From: Leucobacter komagatae
Lineage (GTDB): Bacteria; Actinomycetota; Actinomycetes; Actinomycetales; Microbacteriaceae
NCBI RefSeq assembly: GCF_000834055.1
Contig: NZ_JXSQ01000005.1
Coordinates: forward strand, 1-64,000
DNA length: 64,000 nucleotides
Direction: 5' to 3'
The position numbers were made by a program, and so were the translations under genes. Positions 24,063-35,821 of this stretch are shown piece by piece (the stretch's first letter is position 1; each line of letters opens with the position of its first letter). Under the pieces are notes generated by a model, which was given only the letters and a program-made list of their open reading frames with translations, was not told where the DNA came from and ran no database searches.

Positions 24063-26198
24063 ATGACCGATTACACCAAGATTGATTTTTCCCCGATCAT
24101 CGAGGCAGCAGCCGACGAGGTCATCACCGAGTCGTTTGTGCACGATGTGCGCCTCCCCTCCGGTGGAACGCTCGCGCTCATCACGCTCGACAACGGCCGC
24201 GACTACACGCGCCCGAATACCCTCGGGCCACGCACGCTGCAGGGCCTCGAAAAGGTGCTCGACGAGCTCAGCGCGCGCGCTGCCGCTGGCGAGATCCAGG
24301 CCGTCGCTGTGACGGGCAAGCAGTTCATCTTCGCCGCCGGCGCCGACCTGTCAAAGGTTTCGGCGCTCGCGACCAAGGAGAACGCGCGGCTGATGGGACA
24401 GTACGGGCACCACGTACTGCGCAAGTTCCACTCCGTTGGCGTGCCATCGTTCGCATTCGTCAACGGGCTTGCCCTTGGCGGCGCACTCGAGATCGCGCTC
24501 AACTGCGACTACCGCACCGTCGACTCCTCCGCGGCAGCGATCGCGTTCCCCGAGGTCTTCCTCGGCATCATTCCCGGCTGGGGCGGCGCAACGCTGCTGC
24601 CCAATCTCATCGGCATCGAGAACGCCCTGAAGGTCATCGTTTCGAACCCGCTGCAGAACAACCGCATGCTCAAGCCGAAGCAGGCGCTCGAGCTCGGAAT
24701 CTTCGACACGATGTTTGGTGCTGCGAGCTTCCTTGAACAGTCGATCGTGTGGGCTGACAGCGTGATCACCGGCAAGACCAAGGTCGAGCGCCCGAACGAG
24801 CCGGGCAAGATCGAGCGCATGACCAAGTGGCCGATTGCCATCAAGGTCGCCCGCGACACCGTGAAGTCCCGTCTTGGTACCGCAGCAAAGTCGCCCTATG
24901 CCGCTCTCGAGCTTCTCGCTGCGGCCAAGGACAACGACGTTGAGGCAGGCTTCGCCCGCGAAGATGAGGCGCTTGCCGAGCTCATCTCCGGCGACCAGTT
25001 TGTCGCCTCACTGTACGCGTTCGATCTCGTGCAGAAGCGCGCCAAGCGGCCGGCGGGGGCTCCTGACAAGGAGCTCGCGAAGAAGGTGCAGCAGGTAGGC
25101 ATCATCGGTGCGGGGCTCATGGCGAGCCAGTTTGCTCTGCTGTTCGCGAGGAAGCTGCGCGTTCCCGTGATCATCACCGATCTCGACCAGGGGCGCGTCG
25201 ACAAGGGCGTCGCCTACATTCATGGCGAGATCGACAAGATGCACGAGAAGGGCCGACTCTCGAGCGACGACGCCAACCAGGTGAAGGCGCTCGTCACCGG
25301 GACGACAGACAAGTCGCTCTTCGCGCAGTGCGACTGGGTCATCGAGGCCGTCTTCGAGGAGCTTTCGGTGAAGCAGCAGGTCTTCGCTGAGATCGAGCCG
25401 ATCATCGCCCCGGATGCCATCCTTGCAACGAACACCTCGTCGCTCTCCGTCGAGCAGATCGGCGCGAACCTCGCGCACCCCGAGCGGCTCGTTGGGTTCC
25501 ACTTCTTCAACCCGGTCGCTGTGATGCCACTGCTCGAGGTTGTGAAGAGCCCCGCAACGGGCGACGAGGCGCTCGCCACCGCGATGACACTCGCGAAGAA
25601 GCTCGGCAAGAGTGCGATCATCACCGCTGACCGCCCGGGCTTCGTGGTGAACCGTTTGCTCGCCAAGGTTATGGGTGAGGCTGCGAGGGCGCTCGACGAG
25701 GGCACTCCGCTGCCGGTCGTCGAGAAGTCACTCGCACCGATCGGTATTCCGATGGGGCCGTTCGAGCTCATCGACCTCGTCGGCTGGAAGGTCGCGGCCC
25801 ACGTGCAGGACACCATGGTGAACGCGTTCCCTGACCGCTTCTACTCCTCGCCGAACATGCACGCGATGTCGGAGCTTGAGGACCCGCTCGTCAAGAACAA
25901 GATCGGCAAGGTCGAGGACCTTTCGAAGTCCGCGAAGAAGGCCCTCACCTTCGGCAAGACCCCGGTCGAGCCAGAGGAGATCCTCCGCCGCGTAGAGGAC
26001 GAACTCGCGAACGAGATCAAGATCATGCTCGACGAGGGCGTTGTCCACGCCGCCGAAGACATCGACCTCGGTCTCATCCTCGGTGCAGGCTGGCCGTTCC
26101 AGGCCGGTGGCGCGACGCCGTACCTGGATCGCGTTGGCGCTTCAGAGCGCGCATTCGGCGGCACGTTCCACGATCCTCGGATCGCAGCGCAGAGCTAG
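24063..26198 (+). CDS. fadB: multifunctional enoyl-CoA hydratase / 3-hydroxyacyl-CoA dehydrogenase
   Basis: 711 residues, the usual length of FadB/FadJ-type fusions. The N-terminal crotonase part (about 20-270) has FAAGADLSKV and ALGGALEIALNCDYR (oxyanion hole and catalytic Glu area). The NAD-binding part begins at VGIIGAGLMASQFALL (near residue 350). ATNTSSLSVEQIG and ERLVGFHFFNPVAVMPLLEVV are the 3-hydroxyacyl-CoA dehydrogenase signature, and the C-terminal helical domain is intact. Start 24063 is chosen because the upstream extension is a shadow of the thiolase. It is co-transcribed with the thiolase and ends at a strong terminator. Confidence 0.95.
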   Translation: MTDYTKIDFSPIIEAAADEVITESFVHDVRLPSGGTLALITLDNGRDYTRPNTLGPRTLQGLEKVLDELSARAAAGEIQAVAVTGKQFIFAAGADLSKVSALATKENARLMGQYGHHVLRKFHSVGVPSFAFVNGLALGGALEIALNCDYRTVDSSAAAIAFPEVFLGIIPGWGGATLLPNLIGIENALKVIVSNPLQNNRMLKPKQALELGIFDTMFGAASFLEQSIVWADSVITGKTKVERPNEPGKIERMTKWPIAIKVARDTVKSRLGTAAKSPYAALELLAAAKDNDVEAGFAREDEALAELISGDQFVASLYAFDLVQKRAKRPAGAPDKELAKKVQQVGIIGAGLMASQFALLFARKLRVPVIITDLDQGRVDKGVAYIHGEIDKMHEKGRLSSDDANQVKALVTGTTDKSLFAQCDWVIEAVFEELSVKQQVFAEIEPIIAPDAILATNTSSLSVEQIGANLAHPERLVGFHFFNPVAVMPLLEVVKSPATGDEALATAMTLAKKLGKSAIITADRPGFVVNRLLAKVMGEAARALDEGTPLPVVEKSLAPIGIPMGPFELIDLVGWKVAAHVQDTMVNAFPDRFYSSPNMHAMSELEDPLVKNKIGKVEDLSKSAKKALTFGKTPVEPEEILRRVEDELANEIKIMLDEGVVHAAEDIDLGLILGAGWPFQAGGATPYLDRVGASERAFGGTFHDPRIAAQS

Positions 26199-26209
26199 TC
26201 AGCTTCGCC

Positions 26210-26260
26210 AGCACAGCGCCCCGCAGCTTCTCTCTCCTGAGAGCTGCGGGGCGCTGTGCT
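26210..26260. terminator. strong terminator after fadAB
   Basis: A perfect 19-bp inverted repeat (AGCACAGCGCCCCGCAGCT and its complement) separated by 13 nt, starting 11 nt after the fadB stop. It lies between two genes that converge (fadB and dxs), so it may work in both directions. Confidence 0.9.
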
Positions 26261-26400
26261 GTCAGTAGCAGCGTACAAACGTCGTTCCTCGAGCGGCGGC
26301 GCAGACCTGAGCACTCGCGCAGACTGCGATACTCCCCCGCCAGGAGATGCTCCTCGATGTGCCAGATTCATGCGGCCACCTCCGCGCCTCACCGTGTTGC

Positions 26401-26434
26401 CAGGAAACACGTACTGTCAGGAAACGCGTACTGC
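26401..26434. repeat. 17-bp imperfect tandem repeat
   Basis: CAGGAAACACGTACTGT is followed at once by CAGGAAACGCGTACTGC (15 of 17 identical). It lies in the gap between the fadB terminator and the dxs stop; no function is visible. Confidence 0.8.
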
Positions 26435-26468
26435 CGGGCGCTGGCGCCCAGCCGGTGCTACTCCGGCG

Positions 26469-28400
26469 CTACTCCGGGCGCGCGGTCGGCACCCGGGTGC
26501 CGCGCACCTGCTCAGCAACCTCCGTGGCGATCTGCGGGGCCGTGAGCCCAGCATCTTCGAGGAGCTGGTCACGCGTCGCGTGCTCGAGAAACTCGTACGG
26601 GGTTCCGAGCTCACTCACGCCCGTGTCTACGCCAGCATCGCGCATCTCCTGGCGAATCGTCGTGCCGACGCCGCCGACGCGCAGCCCGTCTTCGATGCTC
26701 ACGACAAGGCGGTGCGTGCTTGCAAGGGTCACGACGGAGGAGGCGACGGGGATCACCCAGCGGGGGTCGATGACCGTCGACGTGATGCCCTGCTCAGCGA
26801 GGATCGCAGCGGCATCGAGCGCGGTTCGCGTCATCGGTCCCACCGCGACGAAGAGCACGTCTGCGGAGACAGCGAGCGGCCCGCCAGCTGGCTCTGCGGA
26901 CTGCGTCGCCGCGTACAGCACGTCGACACCGTCGGCTGTGCGCCAGAGCTGCGGTAGCGGCTCCCCCACGGAGCCCTTCGGGTAGCGGATCGCGGTCGGG
27001 GCGTCGTCCACGAGCACGGCTTCGCCGAGCGTCTCCCTGAGCGTCGCCTCGTCACGGGGTGCGGCGATGCGAATGCCGGGAACAATCTGCAGCATCGCAA
27101 GGTCCCAGACGCCGTTGTGACTCGCACCGTCTGGGCCAGTGATGCCCGCGCGGTCGAGCACCATCGTGACTCCGGCACGGTGCAGTGCGACGTCCATAAG
27201 GAGTTGGTCGAACGCGCGATTCATGAACGTCGCGTAGATCGCCACGACCGGGTGTAGGCCGCCGTAGGCGAGCCCTGCGGCGGTTGTCACCGCGTGCTGC
27301 TCGGCGATCCCGACGTCGTAGACGCGCTGCGGGTAGGCCTGCGCGAACGCGTCGAGCCCCGTTGGGCGCAGCATTGCGCCGGTGATCCCGACGATCTTCT
27401 TGTTCTCGTGGGCGAGTGAGAGGATTTCCTCGCGGAACACCGACGTCCAGCTGCGCTCGGAGGAGCTACTCAGTGGCGCCCCACTGCCCGGGTCAATCTG
27501 CCCGATGGCGTGGAACTGGTCGGCCTCGTCGTTCACCGCGGGGGCGTACCCGCGTCCCTTCTCGGTGATCACGTGAACGAGCGCCGGCCGGCCGTAGCCC
27601 TTCGCCTGCTTGAGCGCGGTCTCGACCGCTGCAAGGTCGTGTCCATCGACTGGGCCGACGTACTTGATGTCGAGGTTCGCGTAGAGATCCTGGTTCCCAG
27701 ACGCGCGGCTGACAAAGCCGCGGAGCGCGCCACGCGCCGCGCGGTAGACCGTGCGGCCGGCTGTGCCGAAGTTGTTGAACAGCCGCTCGCTGCCCTCCTG
27801 CAGGTCGCGGTAGCCGCCGGTGACCCGGACACCGTTGAGGAAGCGCGCCATGCCGCCGATCGTCGGCGCGTACGAGCGGCCGTTGTCGTTGACGACGATG
27901 ATGAGGTTGCGGTCGTTGTCATCGGTGATGTTGTTGAGCGCTTCCCAGGTCATGCCGCCGGTGAGCGCGCCGTCGCCGACGACGGCGACGACGTGCCTGT
28001 CCTGCTTTCCCGTGCTGTTGAACGCGCGCGAGATGCCGTCCGCCCAGCTGAGTGAGCTCGAAGCGTGCGAGCTCTCGACAACGTCGTGCTCACTCTCGGA
28101 GCGCTGCGGATAGCCGGCCAGGCCGCCGCGCTTGCGCAGGTCGCTGAAGTCTTTTCTGCCGGTGAGCAACTTATGGACGTAGCTCTGGTGCCCGGTGTCC
28201 CAGACAATTGGATCCTTCGGCGACTCGAAGACGCGATGCAGCGCAATCGTCAGCTCGACGACCCCGAGGTTAGGGCCAAGATGCCCACCGGTTTTAGACA
28301 CCTCTGAGATGAGAAACTCACGGACATCAGCCGCAAGCTCCACACACTCTTCGGGGCTCAGCGCGTCGAGATCGCGCGGCCCATTGATTCGCTCAAGCAC
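26469..28400 (-). CDS. dxs: 1-deoxy-D-xylulose-5-phosphate synthase
   Basis: 643 residues from the GTG at 28400. Dxs condenses pyruvate and glyceraldehyde 3-phosphate, the first step of the MEP isoprenoid pathway. The ThDP-binding region is VVGDGALTGGMTWEALNN with the later Asn; WDTGHQSYVHKLLTGR holds the catalytic His; the pyrimidine-domain motif is DVGIAEQHAVTTAAGLA; the C-terminal transketolase part has VVSIEDGLRVGGVG. A TAGACT -10 box lies 6 nt before the start, so the mRNA is probably leaderless. It stands alone. Confidence 0.97.
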   Translation of the reverse strand: MLERINGPRDLDALSPEECVELAADVREFLISEVSKTGGHLGPNLGVVELTIALHRVFESPKDPIVWDTGHQSYVHKLLTGRKDFSDLRKRGGLAGYPQRSESEHDVVESSHASSSLSWADGISRAFNSTGKQDRHVVAVVGDGALTGGMTWEALNNITDDNDRNLIIVVNDNGRSYAPTIGGMARFLNGVRVTGGYRDLQEGSERLFNNFGTAGRTVYRAARGALRGFVSRASGNQDLYANLDIKYVGPVDGHDLAAVETALKQAKGYGRPALVHVITEKGRGYAPAVNDEADQFHAIGQIDPGSGAPLSSSSERSWTSVFREEILSLAHENKKIVGITGAMLRPTGLDAFAQAYPQRVYDVGIAEQHAVTTAAGLAYGGLHPVVAIYATFMNRAFDQLLMDVALHRAGVTMVLDRAGITGPDGASHNGVWDLAMLQIVPGIRIAAPRDEATLRETLGEAVLVDDAPTAIRYPKGSVGEPLPQLWRTADGVDVLYAATQSAEPAGGPLAVSADVLFVAVGPMTRTALDAAAILAEQGITSTVIDPRWVIPVASSVVTLASTHRLVVSIEDGLRVGGVGTTIRQEMRDAGVDTGVSELGTPYEFLEHATRDQLLEDAGLTAPQIATEVAEQVRGTRVPTARPE

Positions 28401-28406
28401 TACCCC

Positions 28407-28412
28407 AGTCTA
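28407..28412 (-). promoter_or_regulatory. -10 hexamer, leaderless promoter of dxs
   Basis: TAGACT on the minus strand, 6 nt before the GTG at 28400. Confidence 0.5.
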
Positions 28413-28931
28413 CTGAAGAAAGCGAACGTCCCTCAGCTTCCCGAGTGTTCGCGGACTGAGGAGGTCTCTATCGGAACTCGCGCGTGGGCAAGAGTCCTCC
28501 GCGGTGAATCGCCGTTGGAAGACCTACAGCAGTTCTCACGGAAACTTCGCACGACCGATACGCGTCCACACCGCGCCACGATGAACACCTCGCCAAGACA
28601 CCAACTTCGACAAAGAGCAACGTGTTGGAGCAACCGAATTCGATTCAGCGCTGACAGACCGAATTGTTACACCTTTGGCAGAGTCAGTTTATGTGACGTT
28701 TCAGTGAAGGACCGGGAATGACGGCTCAGGTACATGCGGGTTCTCTGTTCGGAACGCTCACTAAGAGCCCTTGGAGCACATCTACTTGCGGGGACGACTC
28801 CCCCGCTCTTGTGCGCAACGCTCGGAATCATCATCAGTGCCGAGCACCAAGGCAAAGTTCCCGGACGACGCACATTGCAGGTGGCAACGCGACCGGTTCC
28901 GCGAAGGAGCCTGAGGGCTGTGTGGTTCAAA
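28413..28931. other. non-coding stretch upstream of Fic gene
   Basis: About 520 bp without a supported gene. Short open frames exist on both strands but lack start signals and family resemblance. The base composition is visibly less GC-rich than the neighbouring genes, as in the Fic gene that follows, which fits imported DNA. I see no recombinase remnant or clear direct repeats at its edges. Confidence 0.5.
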
Positions 28932-28998
28932 CCGGAATAAAGCCGCCACTAATCCAGGTTAAGTTAGTTAACATGGAATAGATTCCCGTTTATTCCGG
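28932..28998. promoter_or_regulatory. inverted-repeat region upstream of Fic gene
   Basis: A perfect 10-bp inverted repeat CCGGAATAAA (28932-28941) and TTTATTCCGG (28989-28998) flanks an inner dyad GTTAA-GTTAG-TTAAC (28959-28973 region). The right arm ends just before the TAGGAGG ribosome-binding site. The arrangement suggests an operator, perhaps for the winged-helix part of the Fic protein. Confidence 0.5.
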
Positions 28999-29012
28999 CT
29001 TAGGAGGCAAAC

Positions 29013-30722
29013 ATGCAGGCTGACAACTCCGGCGTACGTTCAGAAGAATCTGCTGACTTTGACGTCCCCGTACCTATTCACGGAGAACGCGTCGTGCCTT
29101 GGAAGTCCAAGGGACGCGCAAAGACTCGTGAGGAACGAGGTCTGAGTTGGATCACTGTGAGCCTTCCTCCAATGATTGGGGATCTCAAAGTGCATTTACT
29201 ACCCACTATTGCTGCTGAGTCAGAGCGCGCCGTTGCAGCGATTGCAAAACTCAACTCAACACATGGGAAGCATCTCGTGCCACTTGTTGGCCTCTTGCTT
29301 CGCACTGAATCCGTCGCGTCATCCAAAATCGAGGAGGTAGAAGCCAGTCTCAAAGATTTCGCGCTCGCGGCACACGGAACAAAGTCCAATGCCTCTGCCG
29401 TGTCTATGGTCGCGTCAGCGAAGGCTCTATCGAGCCTAATTACTTCGGTGGACGACGGCCAAGAGATCACCATCGACAACATCCTCACTGCACACCGGTT
29501 GCTAATGGACCATGATCCAGCGGAGTTCCACTACAAGGGAAGGCTGCGGACGGAGCAGAATTGGATCGAGGGCTCTGACAACACCCCGCTTGGCGCTACA
29601 TTTGTCCCGCCACCACATGACACAGTTCCTGCCTACATCGATGACCTTCTCGTATTTGCAAATCGCGACGATGTACCTGTAATTGCCCAGGCGGCGATCG
29701 CTCATGCACAATTCGAATCCATTCACCCGTTCACTGACGGCAACGGGCGTATCGGCAGAGCGCTGATCAACACAGTACTTCGGCGTCGCGGCGTTACGTC
29801 CTCCGTAGTCGTCCCTCTTGCCTCCGCACTCGTCGCAAAGAAGGCCGAGTACTTCAGTTTGCTCGCCGCTTACCGCGAGGGGGATGCTGGCCCAATCGTG
29901 CGAGCGTTCTGCAAGGCCGCGGAGACGGCTTCGGAGGAGTCACAGAGAACGGCGGCCGAGCTTGCTCGACTCCCCGAAGATTGGGACCGAGCGTACGAGG
30001 ACTACACCGGCAGGCGACCACGTGCTGGCAGCGCGGCACAGCGGATCCTCGCACAGCTTCCGGCCACACCGTTCTTTTCCGCTGAAGAGATGGAAGACAC
30101 CATCAGGGCGTCGAGTTCAGCGGTACACGCGGCTCTAAAGAAGTTTGAGGAGGCAGGCATAATCCGCCCTCTGAACGGCAAGAAGCGAGATCGAGTTTGG
30201 GCAGCTACGGCGATTATTGATGCGCTCGAGGAACTTGGCGCAAGAGTGGCACGGGAAACCCGGGCGGATATTTTTTGGCCAACCCTTTCTTCACGCACAG
30301 CTGAACTTCTGTTTAAGATGCAGCGTGACCGCAAGATGAATCTGGTGAACGCTTGGGATTCCATCGTCAATCCTGAAGCATTCCCAAAGGCGATTCTCGC
30401 AATGCCGACAATCAAGCCGCCCTCCAGCTACCTGCCGACAATTCATATTCCGGAATTTGTTCGGTCCCAGTTGCCGACGTTCAATTTGCCTGAGAACATG
30501 CAAGAAGCCGTTAGTGCATATCTAAAGACCGATGTCTTCGAGCAGGTGTTTCGGGCGAATGCCGCCCAATCAGCGGCTTTAAGTCGATCGTTTGCACAAC
30601 TCGCTGAATTCGCAGTTGCGTCGACAAGGAGCACTCGTGTACCTGATGCGGTTCTGAAAGCCCTGGAAACCTCAATGGACCACGACGATAATCCAGGCCT
30701 AGAAGACGGACCTGACGAGTAG
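29013..30722 (+). CDS. Fic-domain protein with winged helix and unassigned C-terminal region
   Basis: 569 residues; the start has AGGAGG 7 nt upstream. Fic enzymes transfer AMP or another nucleotide to target proteins. The Fic core motif HPFTDGNGRIGR is at 238-249 with all catalytic residues. A class-II inhibitory helix is probably at 103-108 (SSKIEE; the family usually has Gly or Asn after the Glu). A winged-helix DNA-binding domain follows at about 345-400 (FFSAEEMEDTIRASSSAVHAALKKFEEAGII). Most such Fic proteins end near residue 400; here about 155 more residues follow, with FWPTLSSRTAELLFKMQRDRK, a Pro-rich stretch (LPTIHIPEF, LPTFNLPE) and an acidic tail. I do not recognise this part. 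The gene is isolated between dxs and acnA, with lower GC. A role in phage defence or as a toxin is possible but unproven. Confidence 0.88.
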   Translation: MQADNSGVRSEESADFDVPVPIHGERVVPWKSKGRAKTREERGLSWITVSLPPMIGDLKVHLLPTIAAESERAVAAIAKLNSTHGKHLVPLVGLLLRTESVASSKIEEVEASLKDFALAAHGTKSNASAVSMVASAKALSSLITSVDDGQEITIDNILTAHRLLMDHDPAEFHYKGRLRTEQNWIEGSDNTPLGATFVPPPHDTVPAYIDDLLVFANRDDVPVIAQAAIAHAQFESIHPFTDGNGRIGRALINTVLRRRGVTSSVVVPLASALVAKKAEYFSLLAAYREGDAGPIVRAFCKAAETASEESQRTAAELARLPEDWDRAYEDYTGRRPRAGSAAQRILAQLPATPFFSAEEMEDTIRASSSAVHAALKKFEEAGIIRPLNGKKRDRVWAATAIIDALEELGARVARETRADIFWPTLSSRTAELLFKMQRDRKMNLVNAWDSIVNPEAFPKAILAMPTIKPPSSYLPTIHIPEFVRSQLPTFNLPENMQEAVSAYLKTDVFEQVFRANAAQSAALSRSFAQLAEFAVASTRSTRVPDAVLKALETSMDHDDNPGLEDGPDE

Positions 30723-30807
30723 ACACATGATGCTCAAGATGAAGATGTCGGCGCTATCGTCGGGCTGAATCACAAAGCGCGAAGCTGGCGCCTCTAAGGA
30801 CAGGCCA

Positions 30808-30826
30808 CTCGGACACTCTGTCCGAG
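30808..30826 (+). terminator. possible terminator after Fic gene
   Basis: Perfect 8-bp hairpin CTCGGACA-CTC-TGTCCGAG about 85 nt after the stop, enclosed by AGCTGGC/GCCAGCT (30783-30789 and 30826-30832). No U-run follows. The rest of 30723-30960 holds nothing recognisable. Confidence 0.45.
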
Positions 30827-30960
30827 CCAGCTAGTCAGAGGCGTGCACCGAGACTTGTTCCAGTGTGCACCCGTAAGCTCACCAGTAGTGAACTTCTGCA
30901 CTGGGAAACGAAAACCACTCACACGACTGCGCAATGGGGTCGGAATATCAATTCCAGGCA

Positions 30961-31007
30961 AAGCGAAATCGCCCCACCCGGCATTGCCGAGTGGAGCGAT
31001 CTCGCTT
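30961..31007 (-). terminator. terminator of aconitase gene
   Basis: A 17-bp stem with three mismatches (AAGCGAAATCGCCCCAC against GTGGAGCGATCTCGCTT), 45 nt after the acnA stop on the minus strand. Confidence 0.7.
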
Positions 31008-31051
31008 GATTAAAAGCAGGTTGGTCCCCCAACCTGTTCATGAGTGGGTGG

Positions 31052-33721
<2,670 letters not shown>

Positions 33722-33790
33722 GAGGGCCCTCCAAAGTCTCTCGATGTCAAGATAAATCCTACACCCTCGAGAGGCTCGGCGCTCTCAGCC

Positions 33791-34585
33791 TTACGGGGTG
33801 TTCTCCCCCGAGATTACGCCCTTTTTGCCCGACGAATCATCTGATGAAGCTCGGAGACGCCGGACGGCGAACCAGGTAACGATGAGTACAAGCGCGTAGA
33901 GCGGCACGCCCATCACAATTCTGGCAACACCGAGGGCCTCAACACGCTCCGCAAGATACATCGGAACCTGCACCGCGAGGCGGAGCACGAACAGCCCAAG
34001 CCACATCACGGTAAGCCAAAAGGCCGTCATGCGAACTTTTGGTTTCTTCCGCCAGCCGCGCATGTCGCCGTCGAGCATCCCGATGAGCAGTCCGATTGCC
34101 GGCCACCCAACGAGAATGGACGCGAGCAGCCCGACGCCCCAGGCGACGTTCACGACGAAGCCCGAAAGGAAGTAGTCGACCCCCCGGCCGGTGATGAGAG
34201 TGATCACTACCGCGATACCAACGCCGAGCATTCCCGAAATGGCCGAGACGATTGTCTCTCGCTGCACGAGACGAGCTACAACGAGCAGAACCGCGAGCCC
34301 GCCAGGCACGAGCGCCGAAAGTCGTGCGTCCTGCGTGAACACGAAGAGGACCACGAATAAGAGGCCGGGAACAACCGCTTCGAGCACGCCGCGGACTCCC
34401 CCAACGGCCTGGAAAATTCCGGCTGCCGTTAGGTCTTCACCCTCACGGCTCGCGCGAACGACGCTCGCCATCCCGCCGTTGAGCGCGGCAAGGCGAGGAT
34501 CAGGGGCCGCCGCCTGGCCGTGCTGATCCGCAGCGTCGCTCTGTTCGGGATCCACTCCGGAGTCCTCGGAGTGCGAATCACTCAC
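33791..34585 (-). CDS. DUF3159 family membrane protein
   Basis: 264 residues. After an acidic N-terminus come five or six hydrophobic segments (about 68-90, 95-110, 120-135, 143-165, 185-205 and 225-245). The first, AVGGVRGVLEAVVPGLLFVVLFVFTQD, is the usual start of the DUF3159 domain. The function is unknown. It is the last gene of a short operon: its ATG overlaps the stop of the DUF3710 gene. The pairing of DUF3710, DUF3159 and dut is widespread in Actinobacteria. Confidence 0.88.
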   Translation of the reverse strand: MSDSHSEDSGVDPEQSDAADQHGQAAAPDPRLAALNGGMASVVRASREGEDLTAAGIFQAVGGVRGVLEAVVPGLLFVVLFVFTQDARLSALVPGGLAVLLVVARLVQRETIVSAISGMLGVGIAVVITLITGRGVDYFLSGFVVNVAWGVGLLASILVGWPAIGLLIGMLDGDMRGWRKKPKVRMTAFWLTVMWLGLFVLRLAVQVPMYLAERVEALGVARIVMGVPLYALVLIVTWFAVRRLRASSDDSSGKKGVISGENTP

Positions 34586-35241
34586 GCCTCGGCCGCTCCG
34601 GCGTCCTGGGCTCCTGGCTGAACGCCAGCTGGCACCTTCAGTGGGAGCAAGTCGCCTGGAGGCATCGGCAGATCGCCGCGCACGACGACGATCTCACGGA
34701 AGAGATCCACGAGCTGCGCATGCGCGCTCTTATCGACAGCGGCCTTGCCCATGAGGATGCCGCGAAGGATCCAGCGGGGACCATCAACGCCGATGAAGCG
34801 GGCGGCCCGAGTGCCACCTCCCTGATCAGCTGGCACGGGAGTCGCGGTCACGATTTCCGCCCCCAGTGGGCCGTCCTCTTCAGCAACCTTCGCACCCTGG
34901 GATTCGAGCTGGGTCGTGAGATCCCGCCGGATCTGGTGCCACATTCCGCTCGACTTCGGCGCGGAAAAGGCCTGCACCTGCAGCAGGGACTCCGCATACT
35001 CGAGCGAGACCGCAACGACGCGCTTCGCGCGCTCGTCAACCTCGAGTCGCATCTGCAGCCCCTCCCTTGGGGCGATCTTGATGCCACCGAGGTCGACATA
35101 CGGGCGCATGGTCGGCACCTCGGCAAAGTCAAACGGCCCCGCCGTGTCTCGGTCAGCAGGGGCTGACTTCGACGTGTCTACCGCTTCCTGCGATTCGTCG
35201 GCTTCGGGTTCAGCAGCGTCATTCAGCTCTTGATCGGTCAT
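34582..35241 (-). CDS. DUF3710 family protein
   Basis: 219 residues from the ATG at 35241, with GAGGAG upstream; the longer frame to 35286 runs into dut. The N-terminal 50 residues are acidic and probably disordered. The domain follows: YVDLGGIKIAPREGLQMRLEVDE, LQVQAFSAPKSSGMWHQIRRDLTTQLESQG, RFIGVDGPRWILRGILMG. This is an actinobacterial family of unknown function. It is coupled to DUF3159 and lies 31 nt after dut. Confidence 0.88.
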   Translation of the reverse strand: MTDQELNDAAEPEADESQEAVDTSKSAPADRDTAGPFDFAEVPTMRPYVDLGGIKIAPREGLQMRLEVDERAKRVVAVSLEYAESLLQVQAFSAPKSSGMWHQIRRDLTTQLESQGAKVAEEDGPLGAEIVTATPVPADQGGGTRAARFIGVDGPRWILRGILMGKAAVDKSAHAQLVDLFREIVVVRGDLPMPPGDLLPLKVPAGVQPGAQDAGAAEA

Positions 35242-35272
35242 TTTTGTCTCCTCAGATTCCTGCGGCGGCGGC

Positions 35273-35719
35273 TCAAACGGCGCCACTCACTCCGGTTGAA
35301 CCAAATCCATTCGCACCCCGCACAGTGTCCTGCGGGAGTTGCTCAACCGGCACAAACACTGCACGTGTCACCGGCATGATGATGAGCTGCGCGATCCGAT
35401 CGCCAACCGCCACTTCGAACGGCGCATCCAGATCGGTGTTCAGCAGCGTGATCTTGATCTCGCCCCGATACCCGGCATCGACCGTCCCGGGGGAATTCAC
35501 CACGGTGATTCCGTGCTTGGCCGCGAGGCCGCTGCGCGGCACAACGAATGCGGCGTAGCCCTCCGGCAGCGCGATTGACACCCCGGTGCCGATGAGGGCC
35601 CTGTGGCCCGGCGCGATCGTTGCGGACTCGGCAGCGCGAAGGTCTGCTCCAGCATCGTCGTCATGGGCGTACTGCGGGGGCTGGTCCGCGGTCATGGGTA
35701 CACGTACTACATCAGTCAC
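35273..35719 (-). CDS. dut: dUTP diphosphatase
   Basis: 148 residues, a trimeric dUTPase that turns dUTP into dUMP and keeps uracil out of DNA. All five motifs are visible: DAGADLRA, PRSGLAAKHG, NSPGTVDAGYRGEIKI (with the catalytic Asp and substrate-discriminating Tyr), RIAQLII and the C-terminal RGANGFGSTG arm. The start is probably the GTG at 35719, because a TAGCCT -10 box ends 6 nt upstream; the GTG at 35725 is too close to it. Confidence 0.95.
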   Translation of the reverse strand: MTDVVRVPMTADQPPQYAHDDDAGADLRAAESATIAPGHRALIGTGVSIALPEGYAAFVVPRSGLAAKHGITVVNSPGTVDAGYRGEIKITLLNTDLDAPFEVAVGDRIAQLIIMPVTRAVFVPVEQLPQDTVRGANGFGSTGVSGAV

Positions 35720-35725
35720 CTGCAC

Positions 35726-35731
35726 AGGCTA
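35726..35731 (-). promoter_or_regulatory. -10 hexamer, leaderless promoter of dut operon
   Basis: TAGCCT on the minus strand, 6 nt before the GTG at 35719; used to choose that start. Confidence 0.45.
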
Positions 35732-35821
35732 TCGGATGAGTCAAGGAACGCGCTCGGTGAGCTCGCATCCCCGCCCGCGCCGCGCGGCAGGACACACTCA
35801 GCATCCCACCGGAATCCGGGA

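Noticed and set aside
28433-28981. Small frames in the gap between dxs and the Fic gene
   Set aside because: No ribosome-binding sites, no -10 at the right distance, and residue composition like random translation.
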